A stretch of 55,645 nt of DNA from NCBI GenBank assembly GCA_014925825.1, contig JACGCK010000267.1, positions 1-55,645 on the forward strand, given 5' to 3'. The stretch's first letter is position 1; the number at the start of each line of letters is the position of its first letter. The DNA is from Pholiota molesta (taxonomy: Eukaryota; Basidiomycota; Agaricomycetes; Agaricales; Strophariaceae). This document shows, piece by piece, positions 1 through 13,130 of the stretch. Made by a program: the position numbers and the translations under genes. The notes beneath the pieces were generated by a model. It was not told the DNA's origin and did no database searches. It was given only the letters and a program-made list of their open reading frames with translations.

Positions 1-3000
1 GGTCATCGTCAGCCCGACAAGCGGGTTGGCGGCGTTGTTGACATCCTCCATGGTCGATGCACCGCCGAACAACTCGATCGCACGGGCGGCGCTAGGCCAC
101 ACAACGCGCATGCGCGCAGACGTTCAGGCACTTGGCGAGGCCGATTTTAGCTTGGGGGTCGTTAGGATGCACCACAACTGTGAAGTTGTGAAGTAAAAAG
201 ATGATGAGCATACAAACGTGCAGCGCACAGAAAATGGCTACGTACGATTCGTATCATGCATAATCCCAGCAGTAAATACATAGTAGCACAGGAACACAGG
301 GCAGCGCGTGATCAGGTACTTCTCCTGGTATAATGACACTATATGCAGCAAACATGAGCAACAGTTCCATGTTTCGCAAAACGAACAGACACTCACCGAT
401 CGACGTGATATGGTTCGCAGCCGCATTGCACAGTTCATACCGTTTCACCGCAATCGCCCGCATCTCCGGATCCTCACTCATCCCCGTCCCGACGACGCCC
501 TGCGCACCAACCCCATGCCGTCCCCTTGCTGTTGCTGCGCCCGCTGCTTGGCCTGCACGACATGCCTGATAAACGGCCGTGCAGAAGAAGCAGCCGCGCA
601 CCAGTATTGCATATGCAGCGTCAGCACGTTGGCAGAGGGGCAGGCGCCTTGCCCGCGGTCGCCGCGCCGACGTCGAAGCGCAAGTGCTCTGGGAGCTCGA
701 GGTACCACTTGTCGAGCAGGCCCTCAAATGTGGCGGCCTCGAGGTGCCGGCTTGAGGCGGTCCGCACGGCGTAGATTGTCTGCACGATGAGGCACAGGAT
801 TGGCTGTATCCAAAAAGCCGAGTCAAAAGACAAAGATACAAAGATCGACAAGGGAACACTCACAAAGTGACGCCGACGCATTGAAGCACGATATGCTCCT
901 CCCAGGAACACCTGGAGGCGACCGCTCCCCGCGCGCCGTCTACCGCCCACTCATCATACTCCTCCGGGTCGTCCTCTCCGGCAGCGTCGTATCAAAGTCC
1001 CACTCAAAATCATCAGCGGGCGCCCAATATACGTCGACACATACTTGTCCATGATCACACACCCGTACCAGATCCTCCGGCGCTCGCTGATCTCCGCCGC
1101 GTCAAAGAGGCGCCCGCCGAGGCCGACGCGCTCCCAGCCGTCCGCCGCGCGGTGCATGCCGAGGTCCTGCGCCATGCGGATGCCCATCCCGATGTACGTC
1201 CACGCCTGCGCCATCGCGCCGATCCCGATCTCGCGGTACCCCATCAGCAGCAGCGCCTGCACCGTCGACGGCCGCGAGGACGCGTAGGTCGAGTCCAGCA
1301 GCGTCTTCGCGCGGTCCAGGTACTCGTCGCCCGCGCTCCAATCGTGCTCGGGTCCGCGGGGGCGGCGGTGCCGCGCGCGCGTTGTCCGAGTAGCGCGAGG
1401 CGAGCGCGAACATGGCGAGGAGCAGCAGCGAGGGCACCGCGCGACGCCTGCGGGCGGGGCGGCTGCCGAAGGGGGATGTCGCGTCGGCGTCGTTGTGCGT
1501 TCCAGACAGTGTGCCGCTAGGGTCCGCGGGCGATGACGGCGAGTCCACACCATACGTCCTGTAGAATAACAATTAAATCCTACTGAAATATCAATGCGCC
1601 AGAGACGATACTCACGTCCGATATGCCGCCAAGAATTCCCTCTTGTGCACAATTGGGAACACGGGCTGCACGTATGTGAAATACAGATCAAGCAGGTGCT
1701 GTTGGACGCTTTGCGGCGGGAGCTCCGCCTCCTGTGCGCGAGCGTCGCCGCCGATACTGCTCATGCTGCTCGCCGACGGCAGCGCAGGCCACACGCGGGC
1801 CTTCGGGAAGCGCCTTCAAAAACCATCAGACCTTCAAAAAACAACAAAGAAAGGAAGAAGAAAGCACACACCAAATACCGCCCTCGTTCCTCCGCTCCTT
1901 CCCGCGTCCGTCGAGGAGGTACAGCCCACTCGCCTTCCCGTGATACCGCACCTGCTCGTCCTCGTTCAGACTCAGCTGGCCCACCGCGCCCGCGACGAGC
2001 GCGCCCTCGTCCTCGCTCTCCTCGCTCGCCTCGTGCCCGTAGTGGCCCTGGCCGCCGTCCGCATACGCGCCCTGGTCCACGCTCGCGCTCCGGCGCTCCA
2101 GCGGGTCGCCCATGTCCACGTCGCCGCCGCCGCCCGCTGCGCCCCACCCGGAGCCGCGCCGCCCGCGCGACGCGCCCCACTGCGCGGCCAGTGCGACGGG
2201 GCTGCGGGTGCTCGCGCTGCGCGCGCCGCCGGCGTGCAGGGACACCGCGCTGCCCGGCGCGCTGCGGGCGTACACCTGCTGCGCCCCGCCGCCGCTCTCG
2301 GGCGCGTCCCCGAGGCGGCGGCGCGTGCGCCGCGTGTGCCCGCCGCCGGGGCTCGGGGCGCCGTCGGAGGAGTGCGAGTACGGGCTGTACGTGCCCGGCG
2401 CGGGGGGCTCGCCGGCGCCGGCGCTGGCGGTGCTGAGCCTGGGGTGCGCGGCGGACGGCGCGAGCGCAGCGCGGGTCTGGGAGTGGGCGGGCCTGGAGGC
2501 GCCAGCCGCGGGCGCGCCGAGGTTGGTGTTCAGCGGGTCGAGCGTGCGCGCGCTGCGCCGCGCGTTATTGGTTGCGGCGGTGGGCGGCTGGACGCCCGGC
2601 GCGGCGTGGTTGTCCCCGTCGTCGTCGCCCTCGCCATCGTCGTCCTCGTCTCCGTCATCCTCGTCGTCGTCGTGCGCGCCTCCGTCGGCGTCGCTGGCGC
2701 TTTGACTGGCGCGGGCCGTCGCCTCCTTCCGCGTCGTCGTGCGGTCCTTCCCCTTCGCCTTGCCCCGCCCCTTCGCGCGCGCGCGCCGCTTCGCCGCGGT
2801 GTCCAGCATCATCGCCACGCGGTCCTGCCACTCATTCGACGGGCTGTAAGTGATATATCGAGTCAGCCATCGCACGATGCACATCCGAGCAAAGCCGTAT
2901 ATATGCGGAGGAATCACGTACTGCGTCGACGTCAAATCCAGCTTCGCCCCCGCCTGCGCCGGCGGCGGCGCACTCTCCTCGTCTTCGTCCTTGTCCTCCA

Positions 3001-4719
3001 TATCCCCGTCATCCTTACCCTTCTCTCGCGCCAGCGACGCCTCGCTGCTCTGCGCGGAGCGCAGCTTCCCGTTCACCGCCGCGGAAGCAGGGGTGGTGGT
3101 GTCCGGTGCATTCGCAGGATCGCGCTTGCGGCCCTTGACGCCGTACGGCGAATTATCGACGCGCGCGATGATCTCGCGTGCAAGAGGGTCCTAAACCAAT
3201 TTTTTAAAGAAGAAAAGTGGGTTAGTAGGTGTCCTCAGTTTAATTGAACACGAAATGAAATAGAATAAAGGCCTGATACAATCGCGTGCGCGCCGCCCAT
3301 ATCCTATCCAGTGCTTCCCAGTTGCAATCCGCAATCACAGCCCAAACAGCGCACAACACGCCCACCAGCGCCCGCCCGCCGCGGGCCGCGGAGACAGGGC
3401 ACGAGGATCGGCGGCCTCGGGAGTCGGGCCGCGCGCCTCGATCGAAGCTGCGCCTTCCCTAAGCCTTCCCGAGAATAGTATGCGGCGCGCACGGACCCCC
3501 ATCCCATTCCAAAGATCCGAGCAGTCGCCCAGATGGAGCCCCCAAAGAGAATTATCAAAGAAACGCTAAAGAAACGCAACGCACCTCTGCGATGTCGCGG
3601 AGCAGGCCGCGCGCGCGGCCGTCGGCGGTGGCGAGCAGGATGCCGAGGAGCGCCTCGGTCTGGTGCAGGCGCGCCTCGATCGCGTCGATGTAGCCTTTCG
3701 GGGGCCGCGCTTGCGGGAGGGCCCGAGGAAGGTGCAGGCTGTTGCGATCCGGAAGGGGGGTGGGTTCGGTAGATATGAGTATGGAGCACGCTGGGAGCGG
3801 GGAGAGACGACGACGTACGCGTGTTGAGCATGATACAGTTCTTGCACGCCTCGCTCGGGCCTGTGCGCTCGCATTTGCACTTGCTCTTGCGGCACTGGTC
3901 GCACGCTGCACATTCGCATGACGATCACCGACAGGATAATAAGATACGTTAGCCGATTCGAGCTCTCTTCCCAAAGCACCACCGCACGGTACACCAGTAG
4001 CGACCATAAATAGGGTGGCAGAACATACCTTTGCTGCTCCTGCGCCGCACGACGCGGTCGTTCGCGGACGCACTGCCGCCGCCTGGGCCGCCGCCTGCAC
4101 CGCCGTAGGAGGGGTGCGCAGAGGCAGGCGCGGCGTCGTCGTAGTCGTCGCTGTAGGACATCGCCGTTGCCGCCGATCCGGGATCCGCGAAAAGCTGGTG
4201 GGTGGTGTGGTGTGCAAGACTCTGGCCGACGACCAAACCGTGCAGGGAGTGGTGCGGGTTGTGGTGCAGGGGGTGTTTGATGTGGTTGTTGTGGTGGGTG
4301 TGGCCGGTGTGGGTGTTGAGATGGAGGGGCAGGTGACCGGCGCCAAGGGGCGTGGCGCTGCGCGCGGGCCAGGATGCGAACGGTGAGTGTGGGCCGAAGC
4401 GGTAGAGGGGCGGCTGTGCGCTGGGGTCGGGTGCGGATGTCGCGGAGACGGGGGTGGTGGATGAGTGTGTGAGGGGCGAGGAGTGCGAGTGGACGGAGGT
4501 GTTGTCGAGGGCGTGGGCGTGGGGGCTGTGGGAGTGGGCGTGGAGATGGGAAAGCGGGTCGTGGGCCGGCTGGGGGCCCGCCGCGGCCGCTGCAGGGTGG
4601 AACTTGAAGTGGAAGGCCGGGATGGACGGGACGGCGAGGAGGGGCTGGAGGAGCTCGGGCGAGGCAGCGTCCTCTGTCTTGACCTCCTGGGGGTAGTAGT
4701 ACGGGGGATGGATCGCCAT
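1..4719 (-). CDS. Zn2Cys6 transcription factor, fungal-specific domain (3' end outside window)
   Basis: Predicted nuclear DNA-binding regulator. The first exon (4719-4029) encodes a His/Pro/Ser-rich leader starting MAIHPPYYYPQEVK. It splices in phase to 3906-3819, which carries the zinc cluster ACDQCRKSKCKCERTGP followed by CKNCIML. The next exon (3738-3585) gives CTFLGPSRKRGP and then PKGYIDAIEARLHQTEALLG, the linker and dimerisation element typical of the Rgt1/XlnR-like group. Later exons (about 3190-2922, 2843-1872, 1813-1616, 1558-864 and on to position 1) hold a long acidic/Ser-rich spacer and the fungal-specific middle domain, with LLDLYFTYVQPVFPIVHKRE, MGYREIGIGAMAQAWTYIG and TYIGRPLMI. 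Introns are GT-AG. The reading frame is broken at several places, mostly short G/C or T runs, while protein similarity and splice sites persist on both sides. That suggests sequence errors, or possibly recent decay. The regulated pathway cannot be assigned. Confidence 0.85.
104..118 (-). other. apparent frame loss between KIGLAKCLNVCA and MRVVWPSAARA
   Basis: The segments KIGLAKCLNVCA and MRVVWPSAARAIELFGGAST are adjacent in this family but lie in different frames here. The junction is the alternating GC stretch at 104-118. The tract is too short to hold an intron. Confidence 0.55.
631..632 (-). other. apparent one-base deficit before NVLTLHMQYW
   Basis: The frame encoding ELPEHLRFDVG runs to a stop just before the conserved segment NVLTLHMQYW, which lies one frame away. 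An additional C at the CC/GG pair would restore continuity. Confidence 0.55.
927..1009 (-). other. three apparent one-base deficits in the regulator
   Basis: After TYIGRPLMI the expected continuation FEWDFDT requires one more T in the run at 1006-1009. EDDPEEYDEW then requires one more base near 978-979. PGRSISCFNASASL requires one more G/C in the C4 run at 927-930. Each side of each break reads as conserved domain sequence. Confidence 0.6.
1350..1362 (-). other. apparent frame loss between SRYSDN and EHDWSAGDEYL
   Basis: The conserved middle-domain segments FALASRYSDN and EHDWSAGDEYLDRAKTLLDS are in different frames. Two G/C runs (plus-strand G3 at 1350-1352 and G5 at 1358-1362) each lacking one base would explain the shift. 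No canonical intron fits. Confidence 0.6.
3700..3704 (-). other. apparent one-base deficit in a C5 run (regulator frameshift)
   Basis: On the minus strand the zinc-cluster linker reads SRKRGP up to a run of five C, and the conserved continuation PKGYIDAIEARL lies in the next frame. One extra C would join the two. No intron consensus lies between them. Confidence 0.7.
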
Positions 4720-7700
4720 GTCTGCGGCTCACACTTCTCGCAAGCTCTGTTATACGATGCACGCTTTGGTCCCTCGCGATTTGCGATTCAACCGCGCCGC
4801 CGGCCGAGGTCTCGACAGAAAATTGTCGAAAAAACATCTCCTTATTACATACATCTCAGATTCCACATACGTATTTGGTAGTTCCTCTCCCCGCACGTGT
4901 CTCCTCCGTGTTCCGCTACTCTCCGCTCCTGCCCCCCTTCAAGAAACCCCAGTAGGCACCTTCAAGCACTCCCCAGCCCACATCCAACCCATATCCTATG
5001 TAGTGCACTGCTCCCCAGCATCGCAGCTCGACCCCCAGATTCCCACCCGATCAGGGCTCCAGAGCAGGTAACGTACTGCGCCGACGGCCCTAAATATAGC
5101 GACGAAATAAGCCTTGCGATTCGCTACGAACCCAGCAAAATAGATACGCACATCTGATAAAACAGACGCAAACACACCAGATCCCCCGCGTCCCCTCCTC
5201 AGGATGATCATGACGGCAGCGCTCCCAAGGGTCCCTAGCGTGCGTGCCATGACGGCATCCTCTTCTCATCGAGACTCGAGCGCCCCTGCAGACACACAAC
5301 CCGAGCCCGAGTCCCTGCAAGCGCACGCACGCTCCATACCGCACCACGCACGCATGCACGCACGTACGTACATCCCCACGTCCCATTAAATCTAATCAAC
5401 CTCTGCGCGACTCTATTCTAGTGCTATTCTAGGCGTACGTCCTATTCTAAGCTTCCCATTCTATTCCACCTTCACGTCGAGTCTATTCCCCCCGGCACAT
5501 CCTGCCCCCCTCGCTTCCCAGGTACCTTGTCCTTGCCTCCCTCGATCCGCCAGGCCTGCCTTGCGGACCCTTAGATTGACCATCACTTGCCCGTGCTCTA
5601 GCCTCTGGATCCTTTTGAATACACCTCACGCGTAGTCACGCGTACGGACGCAGCGCGCCAAGATTCCAAGGACAAGTAGACAAGTAGATGACTGTGACAA
5701 GCTGACAAGCTCGCCAGATCCCGATCACGATCGTGTGGCCATGTAGATCCCCCACCGCGCTGTGCAGACTGCTTTCCAGCTTCCTCTTCCTACACATATG
5801 TGTGCATGTTTATCGATATCTATTCTGCTCCGGAAAATTGAATCGATCTTGCAGTGCAGCACACCAAAAAGCTAACGCTCAGACCCTCCGAGCAGAGCTC
5901 TCGAGCGCGCCAATAGCGCCTGCCCATCTTCCACAGCAGCGCGACAGACAGAGCCTGTCGTTGCGTACATCTATCGCTGTATATATTTACGCGTTGAGCG
6001 CTGGCTAAGCGCCGACCCAGCGCGTCCCAGGATCCATCCGCCCAAAATCCAAAATACTTCAATCAGATAACTTCTCGACATTCCAAAAACACTAAGTAAA
6101 CAAAAAATCCCAAAATCTCAAATCGTCCAGGACACTGGTACGCTAAACCGTTCATTTCAGGTCGAGATCCCAACGCCCCACCAACCAGGCCCCCCTACCC
6201 CACCCCCCTTGCTTCCACGTTCCACGCTGCCCTTCCCTCGTTCACACACACCACAACGCAGATCTCCGCCGCGCATTCCCTAAATGAAAAAACGAATAAA
6301 CAACAAATACCTCGGCGGATACAGGACGTCGCAAACGAGACAGACGAGTCACGATAGCCTCTACTCGCACCTTGGACCACCTCGACTCCAAACTCCCCAC
6401 TATCCCCACCGAAATGACCTTCTTCCTCACGTGAAATTAAAGGTGCTGGGCGTCGAAGGGTGGCGGTGGCACAAGTGGCATGTGTTGGCCGCGTTCAGAT
6501 CACGCTATGTATTTAATCTACCACTCGTCCCATGCAGGGGCCCACATACATATATGTATAAAATACCAAATCCAGCGGGCGATCTGCAAATCTTCGAACT
6601 GGCTTCCAAGAAGGGAAGCAGAAGCAGAGAAGCTTACCCAGCGCGCCGCCCATGCCCAAATTTTCTTTTTTTCAAAAACGTTAAACAGAGCAGTGCCGTC
6701 ATCGTTGTTCTGAAAAACACTGCTGACTGCGACACACCCAGACGACCGCCCTTCATATACATGGATGGTTCTTTAGGAAATGAAGCTCGGATGACACCCA
6801 TCTTTCCTTCCTTGCCTTCTTTTCCTTCTTTTCCTTTGCTCACTTTGACTATCACGCTTCTGTGCTTCGACGCCTTCCACACCGAAAATCATGACAGACT
6901 GACATTGACGGCCGCACCAACGCCCCCCCCACCCCACCACGACCACGCACGACTAAATTCAAAACGGTGGCAGATAAGTGTTGTTATTGTGATACGGTAC
7001 GCAACGCGCTATTATCCACGCTCGTCAGCACCCTGGAAATACACCCGAAATGAAACGTCCAACGCACAAAAATTTGAGATGAACGCTGGGTGGGACGCGG
7101 TGGTGGTGCGCACAAAAAGCGACGTTTATTTAAATTCTAAAGTCGTCCGAGTCCTCGTGTATTTACGAGATACATTGACACCCTTTTGCTCATCCTGTTA
7201 GGATACAGGGCCCAACCTTCTTTTCATTTTAGTCGTGAACTGTTGGGAAGATGCTCACTTCGTTATGTTGTTTTTTTGGGAGTGAGTTCGATCGAAGCTG
7301 AGGCACGAGGCTCGCATCCTGCCAATAATCTCAACTGACGAGACGAGATTATCGATTGAACGTGCGGTGTCCCCCACCCCAGTCTATATCGCTTATCGCA
7401 CCACTCGCGTGCCACCATATCTCTGTACATGAGCACCCCCCCAATCGCTGAGCGTTAGCGAATCTTCTACGTCGTCCAGATTATAATCGCGTGCATGCAG
7501 TGCGTGTGCGTTCTCTCTCTCTTCACGATGCTGTACACCCACGGAAATACAACTGGAATCGCAAGCACAACACGCCGTAGACGCACGCACGGTCCCCCCG
7601 AGCTATTTCCGGCGCCGTTCTCCAGTATCGTATCTCTGGTTCTCACTCACCTTCTCTTACATCTGATACGCAACGTTCCGCGTCGCACATTTTCGAACGG

Positions 7701-10700
7701 ACGCCCTTTCTATAATGTACCGTAAGTGGACCTGGTCCCACCGTCCCGCCGGTGGATAATTTTAAAACATCGAAGACGAGAGGTCCACTTCATACCAGGC
7801 TCTTCTCGAAACTTGGAGCTTCTTGTGAATGACATCCCACCTACCGCACCGCTTCCGATTTCCGTAGTAGTGTGTCTGATTTACGTAGGACGCACCCGTT
7901 GCTGCTAGCAGCTGCAGACCCGCAAGGATGGCGCGGCCGCGACCGATTGCTCCTCAATTAAATGTTGTTTGCAGATATATTATCGGTAAATAAAATGGTT
8001 TTCTGCGAACCTACTTAGTAGATCTGGATTTTGCGCTGTGGGACATGAGGCTGGCAGATAATGCAAGTGGCACGGTCACATGTTCAGCTGGTGGCATTGA
8101 AGAGCGCGCTTAAAGTTAGCGCTCGCCGCTGGCCTGACTAAACATGGTTTACTGAGTCATCCAAACTGACCCGGAAACTACCCGCCGCCAACCGACCCTC
8201 TCCGACCGACCCTGCGCCTCCCTGCGCGCGGGAGGCGGCGGGTGCGTGATTGCCGGGGATCAGTGGGGCACCATGTGGGCGCCGCACCACGGCCCACGCA
8301 CGGGGGATGAGCACGCCAAGAGCACGCGCCGCACCTTCCCATATATGATATCCCTCTCTAGCAAAGGAACAAGTTCCAACTCAGCGATGATCGACGCAGG
8401 CAAGTCAAAATGAACCCAATCAGTTCTGCAGGCTGTAGGTGTGTTGCCTTGTGTAGCGCAGCCCAGAGACTGAAAACGCCGGAACGAGCTGGCCAAAAAA
8501 CCGTACATACATAGGAAGTGCAAAGCGTACATTTGTGAGGCTATGCCAGGGTTATGCACACTAGGATCTAAGCAGGAGCGTGAGTAGCATGCCCGCGCGG
8601 CGCGCATATGTGTGCGTCCAATACATTTGTTAGCGCCGGGGATGTCAAGATTCAGAGACACTGTGGCGTGCGTGTATTATGTGTACTTACGGCCGCCTTC
8701 TTCTGCATATCAAGGCGTTCAAGTTCGTTATTGGCGGCGACATTGCACTCCTTTGCGGTTTGCGTCCCAAGTCGCCAGGGCGGACGGACTGTGCAAGGGA
8801 CAGGGACCTGTCTGCAGTGACATCCCTTTTCGGAAGCGCCCAAGCGCATGCTTGAAATTAGGCCGTGCTATCGTCGAATCGTAGAAGCCAGGGCTCGATT
8901 GCTATATTGATACAGACTGGGCGTAGGCGCGGACACGAGCGACATGACATCTGAACTCAAAATACAAAATCGTCTACTTGAAATAGTAAGTTCGAGAGCG
9001 CTGTGCTAGGGCGTTACCATACGAATATACGAATTCTCAATGGAGTCCAAGTGGGGCGATATCGATCGTGCAGTACAATTCATTCTGGTAATCGTCTTGA
9101 GATGTGATAAAATAGACAAAAAAATGAATTTGGAGGTGTGAGCTCATGACGTAGAACAGAAAGTTTGAAGTCGAGAAAGCGCTCTGTAAATGAGCTATGG
9201 ATGCGAATGTAAGTCAAAATTAGAACTTGGATCGACGTATGAGACTTATCGCCTCTTATATGGAATTTAAACCAGTCAATAATCTGCCTCAATGTCGAAC
9301 GTTTAGCTCAAATTTATGTCAGGGATTTCCAAGAACAAAATGACATGGCCGCCGTGGTCGTCTAGGCCTCTGCGTCACTTATAAGGAAGGAACCTGTTAT
9401 CTAGGATCGCAAAACAAGTATACTATCAGGGTATTATAGGCCTTCTGTCGGATCCTTTCGGCGCGGTCAGAACGTCCGCATCTACTCGATAAATTTCAAA
9501 CAGGTCCCCGTGTCTTCCTCTTCACACGCACTATCTCTTCGCTAGGGTTCACCGGCACCCTCCAACTTATCTCTAGCCGAGTTTTTCAACTTCTATGTGT
9601 TGCACCGGTGAAGCATTCTACATATTTCTGTCTGCCAAATTATATTTATACAATTTCGACGATTGACATGTACCCACGTTGGGGGCGCTGACATGATGCC
9701 ACAAGTCAAAATAGCCGCCTGAAAAATCCGTTACACTTACAGGGCCTAGGGAGTCATTGCGGTGAAAATCACGTCACCTCTACCGCCGCGGTTCGGATAA
9801 TAATACCTTTTGATTTGTTTACAATAGTCTTTCATACACCACCGTCTCATCTTTGACGCCTGCTTCGAACTCTGGCCAACATGGAATTCGTTATAGAATA
9901 AATTAATCTTTATTCCCATCATCTGACAGACATTTCAACAATAAGGTCTCTGAGGCTAGTCCAACACTATGCATCAAAAGAAGCACATTCAATTGTCGTA
10001 TACTACCATACTAGCTATTGTATGTCAGCAGATTGGATTTCAGAGTCTAATACTTCACCGTAGGACACCAAAAATGATGATCCAATGTCAGAATCCAAAA
10101 CGGGATATGCTTATTCAACGCATCGGTCTGATATGTCACCGTTTTTGAGACGTGGGTCCCTGTTCTGAGATTGTCAAAAATGTATGACAAATGGACAATT
10201 CCCCGTAAAAAATGCATGCTTGGATATCTATTATATTTACTCTAACCAGATTCTAACCTGCCAATCTCCACTTCCTTATCCGACGGCGGGGGTATTCTCT
10301 GCCCGACTCTTTCGTCGTGGGCGATAAAATGACAAATCAGAAGCATACTGAGCAATAGGCTCCTATTCCATTCAAGTAAGCACTCGTTATCACTCCAAAA
10401 GCTTTCAGATAGCTGCTTGTGTGGAACATATTTTCCTGAGTTTCTTTCACCCTGCAAAGTGGCGAGTGACTTAGGCTGACGAAAGTTGTGAAAAGCCCTC
10501 AAACGCGATGATTAGCCCACGACGTAAATGCCTCTTATCAGTAACGGGTGGACCTACTTGGGATAGGCATAGAGGCGCGTAACCGTTTATAACGGCGGAA
10601 TTATCTGACAAAGATAGCTCAATATTTGGAACTTGCAAATGGAGGTTGAAACGGAGTCTAGGGACATGGCAAGATAAGCTATGCACTTCGCTTGTAGTGG

Positions 10701-13130
10701 ATGATACCAGAAATAAGCAGCTATAACAGAATGGTCGACCGGTCGCACTTATCCCGGAGTATCTACAGATTTTGATCCTGCCACATAACCCAAAATCACG
10801 AAATCAACCCAACAGGCAACTCGATTCTACAACTAGGATCTATTCAGACCATTATTTCTCACAATAGGATTTCTTGATAGAACACGGACATACAGGCTCT
10901 GGTTCTAACTAGTGATCAAGTTACAAACATGGTCAATGTAGCTCAAGCTCTTGTTTATTTACGAGGTCAATTATTTTCTTTGCTGTCCACAGTAAGTAGT
11001 CAATCACTGTAAAATTAGTTGCCGCGAGCCCTGAAATGATCACTTCCTTTTGTGGTTCGGTGCGTCCGACCACTGGTACTTACTGAGGCCTAAGGCCTGA
11101 TAATGGAATCTTCTTGAATAGTCAGTAATTGTCAAGTATTCAGCACCATTTCGCATTGATTTCGCAAATGTCCTCATACTTCTCACTACAAACAGTGTGC
11201 GCCACTATATATAGATCAAGCTACGATCTATTTATGGAGCAAGATATGGACAGGAATTGAACCTCCAACAAAGGCGTAGCTGTCCTGACTAGTAACCAAA
11301 CGTCACGGTGCTCATCCATATTGAATCAAAAAATTTACTTTATTCATCGGTTAGGTAAAACAGGGCTGTTACGCATGCAGGAATGGGAATGGTGGTAGCA
11401 TCTCTTATATTTTTTTTATGTCGAAAGTTTAATTGTAGCTCATTTGCGGACCTTCATGCATCATGGTGGTTTGCATTAGGTCACATCTACACATCACTTA
11501 TCAATCGATCCCTGACAGTTACTACTAAGTACCGATCGACTAAAATGGTATTGCTATCGGCGCTCGCTGGGACCCTGGGGCCTGTCATGTCATTAATTCA
11601 TTGTCGATGCCAACAAAAGCGAACGAGAGAATAAGCATGTGCCAACGCTTCGGATTGTCACTCCTTGGCTTGATCGCTCATGTAAAACGTGGCTTACTTC
11701 TTCACCATCGATCGCAGTGCGCGCTTCTACGCAGAACGCGAGTCCAATGCAAGTCAATCCAAATTGCCTTAAAAATATTATAATCCTGGGAGTCTACCAC
11801 TATCATCCTGGTCTGGAGAATTGGCAGGCACGAGAGGATATGTGAAATAGTACTACGATAAACAAATGACGAACAACCTTTGCGGAGTCTTTGTCCAGCG
11901 ACACTGATTTGATGTACTTACAGAAATACATCATCCACGGTCCTTCATGAATTGTGAATAAAAGCACAAATCGAGGATGTTAGCCCTGCCATTTCCTTGC
12001 TATGGAACTTGGCCGTGCCCGAAGGCATGCCCGAAAGTCATATAAAGTTGTCAGCGGGCACCAAGTTCTTTTTGTCCAAATAAACAAGCGCTGCCTGCCT
12101 TCGAATCGTTCCTTGATGTACGGGCACTTCAGGCGCACACCATACCAGAACAGCAGAATTATGTTGAGTAGAAGAGCCGCACATCGGGATATTCATGATT
12201 TTATGGTATATACATATGCCACCAGGCCGCAGGCGTGTTCAAGTTCTACACCCCTAGATCTTAGAGGATTTTTTCCGGGCTGGGTCTCACGAAACACGCG
12301 TATATGATGTGTTATACTCATACAATTATCAGAACAGAAGATAGAAGCTACACTCAACAGGATGGGCGCGATTCTATCTACTCTAGTCGTGTCGCGGCGT
12401 CAAGACCAATCGCGAAAGCGATTATCGGCGGACGAAAAGCTTCCGGCCAGCCCACTTTACACAAAATCTTATAGATCTACTTACAAAGAACATAATCTCG
12501 TTATCTCTCTTGAAAGGAAGTTAGAGAAACACGCCCAGAACACGCTTCAAAAAAGCTTGGGAACACAAAGCCTAAAAATCGAAAGATCTTCATGTTCTTA
12601 CATAAAAAGCAATTATAGACCATAGCTTTCGGATGCTGAGAAAGAAACACCTGTTCATTGACTTGAATGGAGCTCACAAGGGGCGGAAGCCTCAATACGG
12701 CTTGCTTGCGTTAGGATAGTGAATGGGTGTACAAGCCCTAGAGCTACATGTACAGTATACAGCTAATCAGCTACACACAATCACGACGAGGTCCACGAGA
12801 CAGTAGAGAGGAGCGGTGCAGATATTCCAATTGCGATACTAGGTCTGATGTAACATGTAAAATAGAGGTGACAGAAAGTGAACCCGAATCGCATTATCGC
12901 AGTGATGGTTAAGAATAGATATGCAGGCCAAGGATAAGAGAGAGAAAAAGGAAAGATAAAAGACCATTCAATAATAAATCGAAAGCAAAAGACGGGAGAC
13001 ACTAATAAATGAGATAAGGAAACGTGAGAAAAAGGACAGGGAAAAAGGACATGCAATGGAGTACGCGAAACCATAGAAAACAAAGAATTTAACCCAAGCT
13101 TATCAGAAGCTGAGCAAGTGGCTGCAGTTC
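4720..13130. other. gene-poor region of about 8.4 kb
   Basis: No family is recognisable in any frame. The part next to the regulator (4720-6300) is C/T-rich on the plus strand and is probably promoter and 5' leader of that gene. From about 8.9 to 12.8 kb the DNA is more A/T-rich, all frames are densely interrupted, and there are no clear terminal repeats or transposase/RT motifs. An open frame of 305 codons on the plus strand (6284-7201) has no recognisable composition or motif and is probably chance. The last 350 bases lie just downstream of the Sds3-like gene and may contain its 3' UTR. Confidence 0.6.
8342..8830 (-). other. possible exon pair of an unrecognised gene or gene relic
   Basis: On the minus strand an open segment ending in NELERLDMQKKAA is followed directly by a perfect GTAAGT donor near 8692. 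About 230 nt further on, a CTACAG acceptor opens a segment reading DWVHFDLPASIIAELELV and then LLERDIIYGK, followed by GTGCGG. Both segments have protein-like composition, but no start, stop or family could be assigned. It may be the remains of a gene or chance. Confidence 0.2.

Noticed and set aside
1643..3247. Plus-strand open frame of 534 codons
   Set aside because: It lies antisense to GC-rich exons of the Zn2Cys6 regulator, has Arg/Ala/Val-biased composition and no domain; it is a shadow of the coding strand.
6284..7201. Plus-strand open frame of 305 codons
   Set aside because: Composition is not protein-like, there are no motifs, and a CT-rich tract alone can keep this frame open. Kept only as a remark on the gene-poor region.
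8160..8260. GC-rich palindromic stretch as a possible terminator or hairpin RNA
   Set aside because: Only a short imperfect inverted repeat (CGCCTCC...GGAGGCG) with no flanking conserved RNA features.
11215..11345. tRNA-like sequence (GGTTCAATTCC on the minus strand, with ATATGGA/TCCATAT ends)
   Set aside because: The T-loop resembles an organellar tRNA, but the T-stem, D-arm and anticodon arm do not form with correct spacing. A mitochondrial insertion fragment is possible but unsupported.
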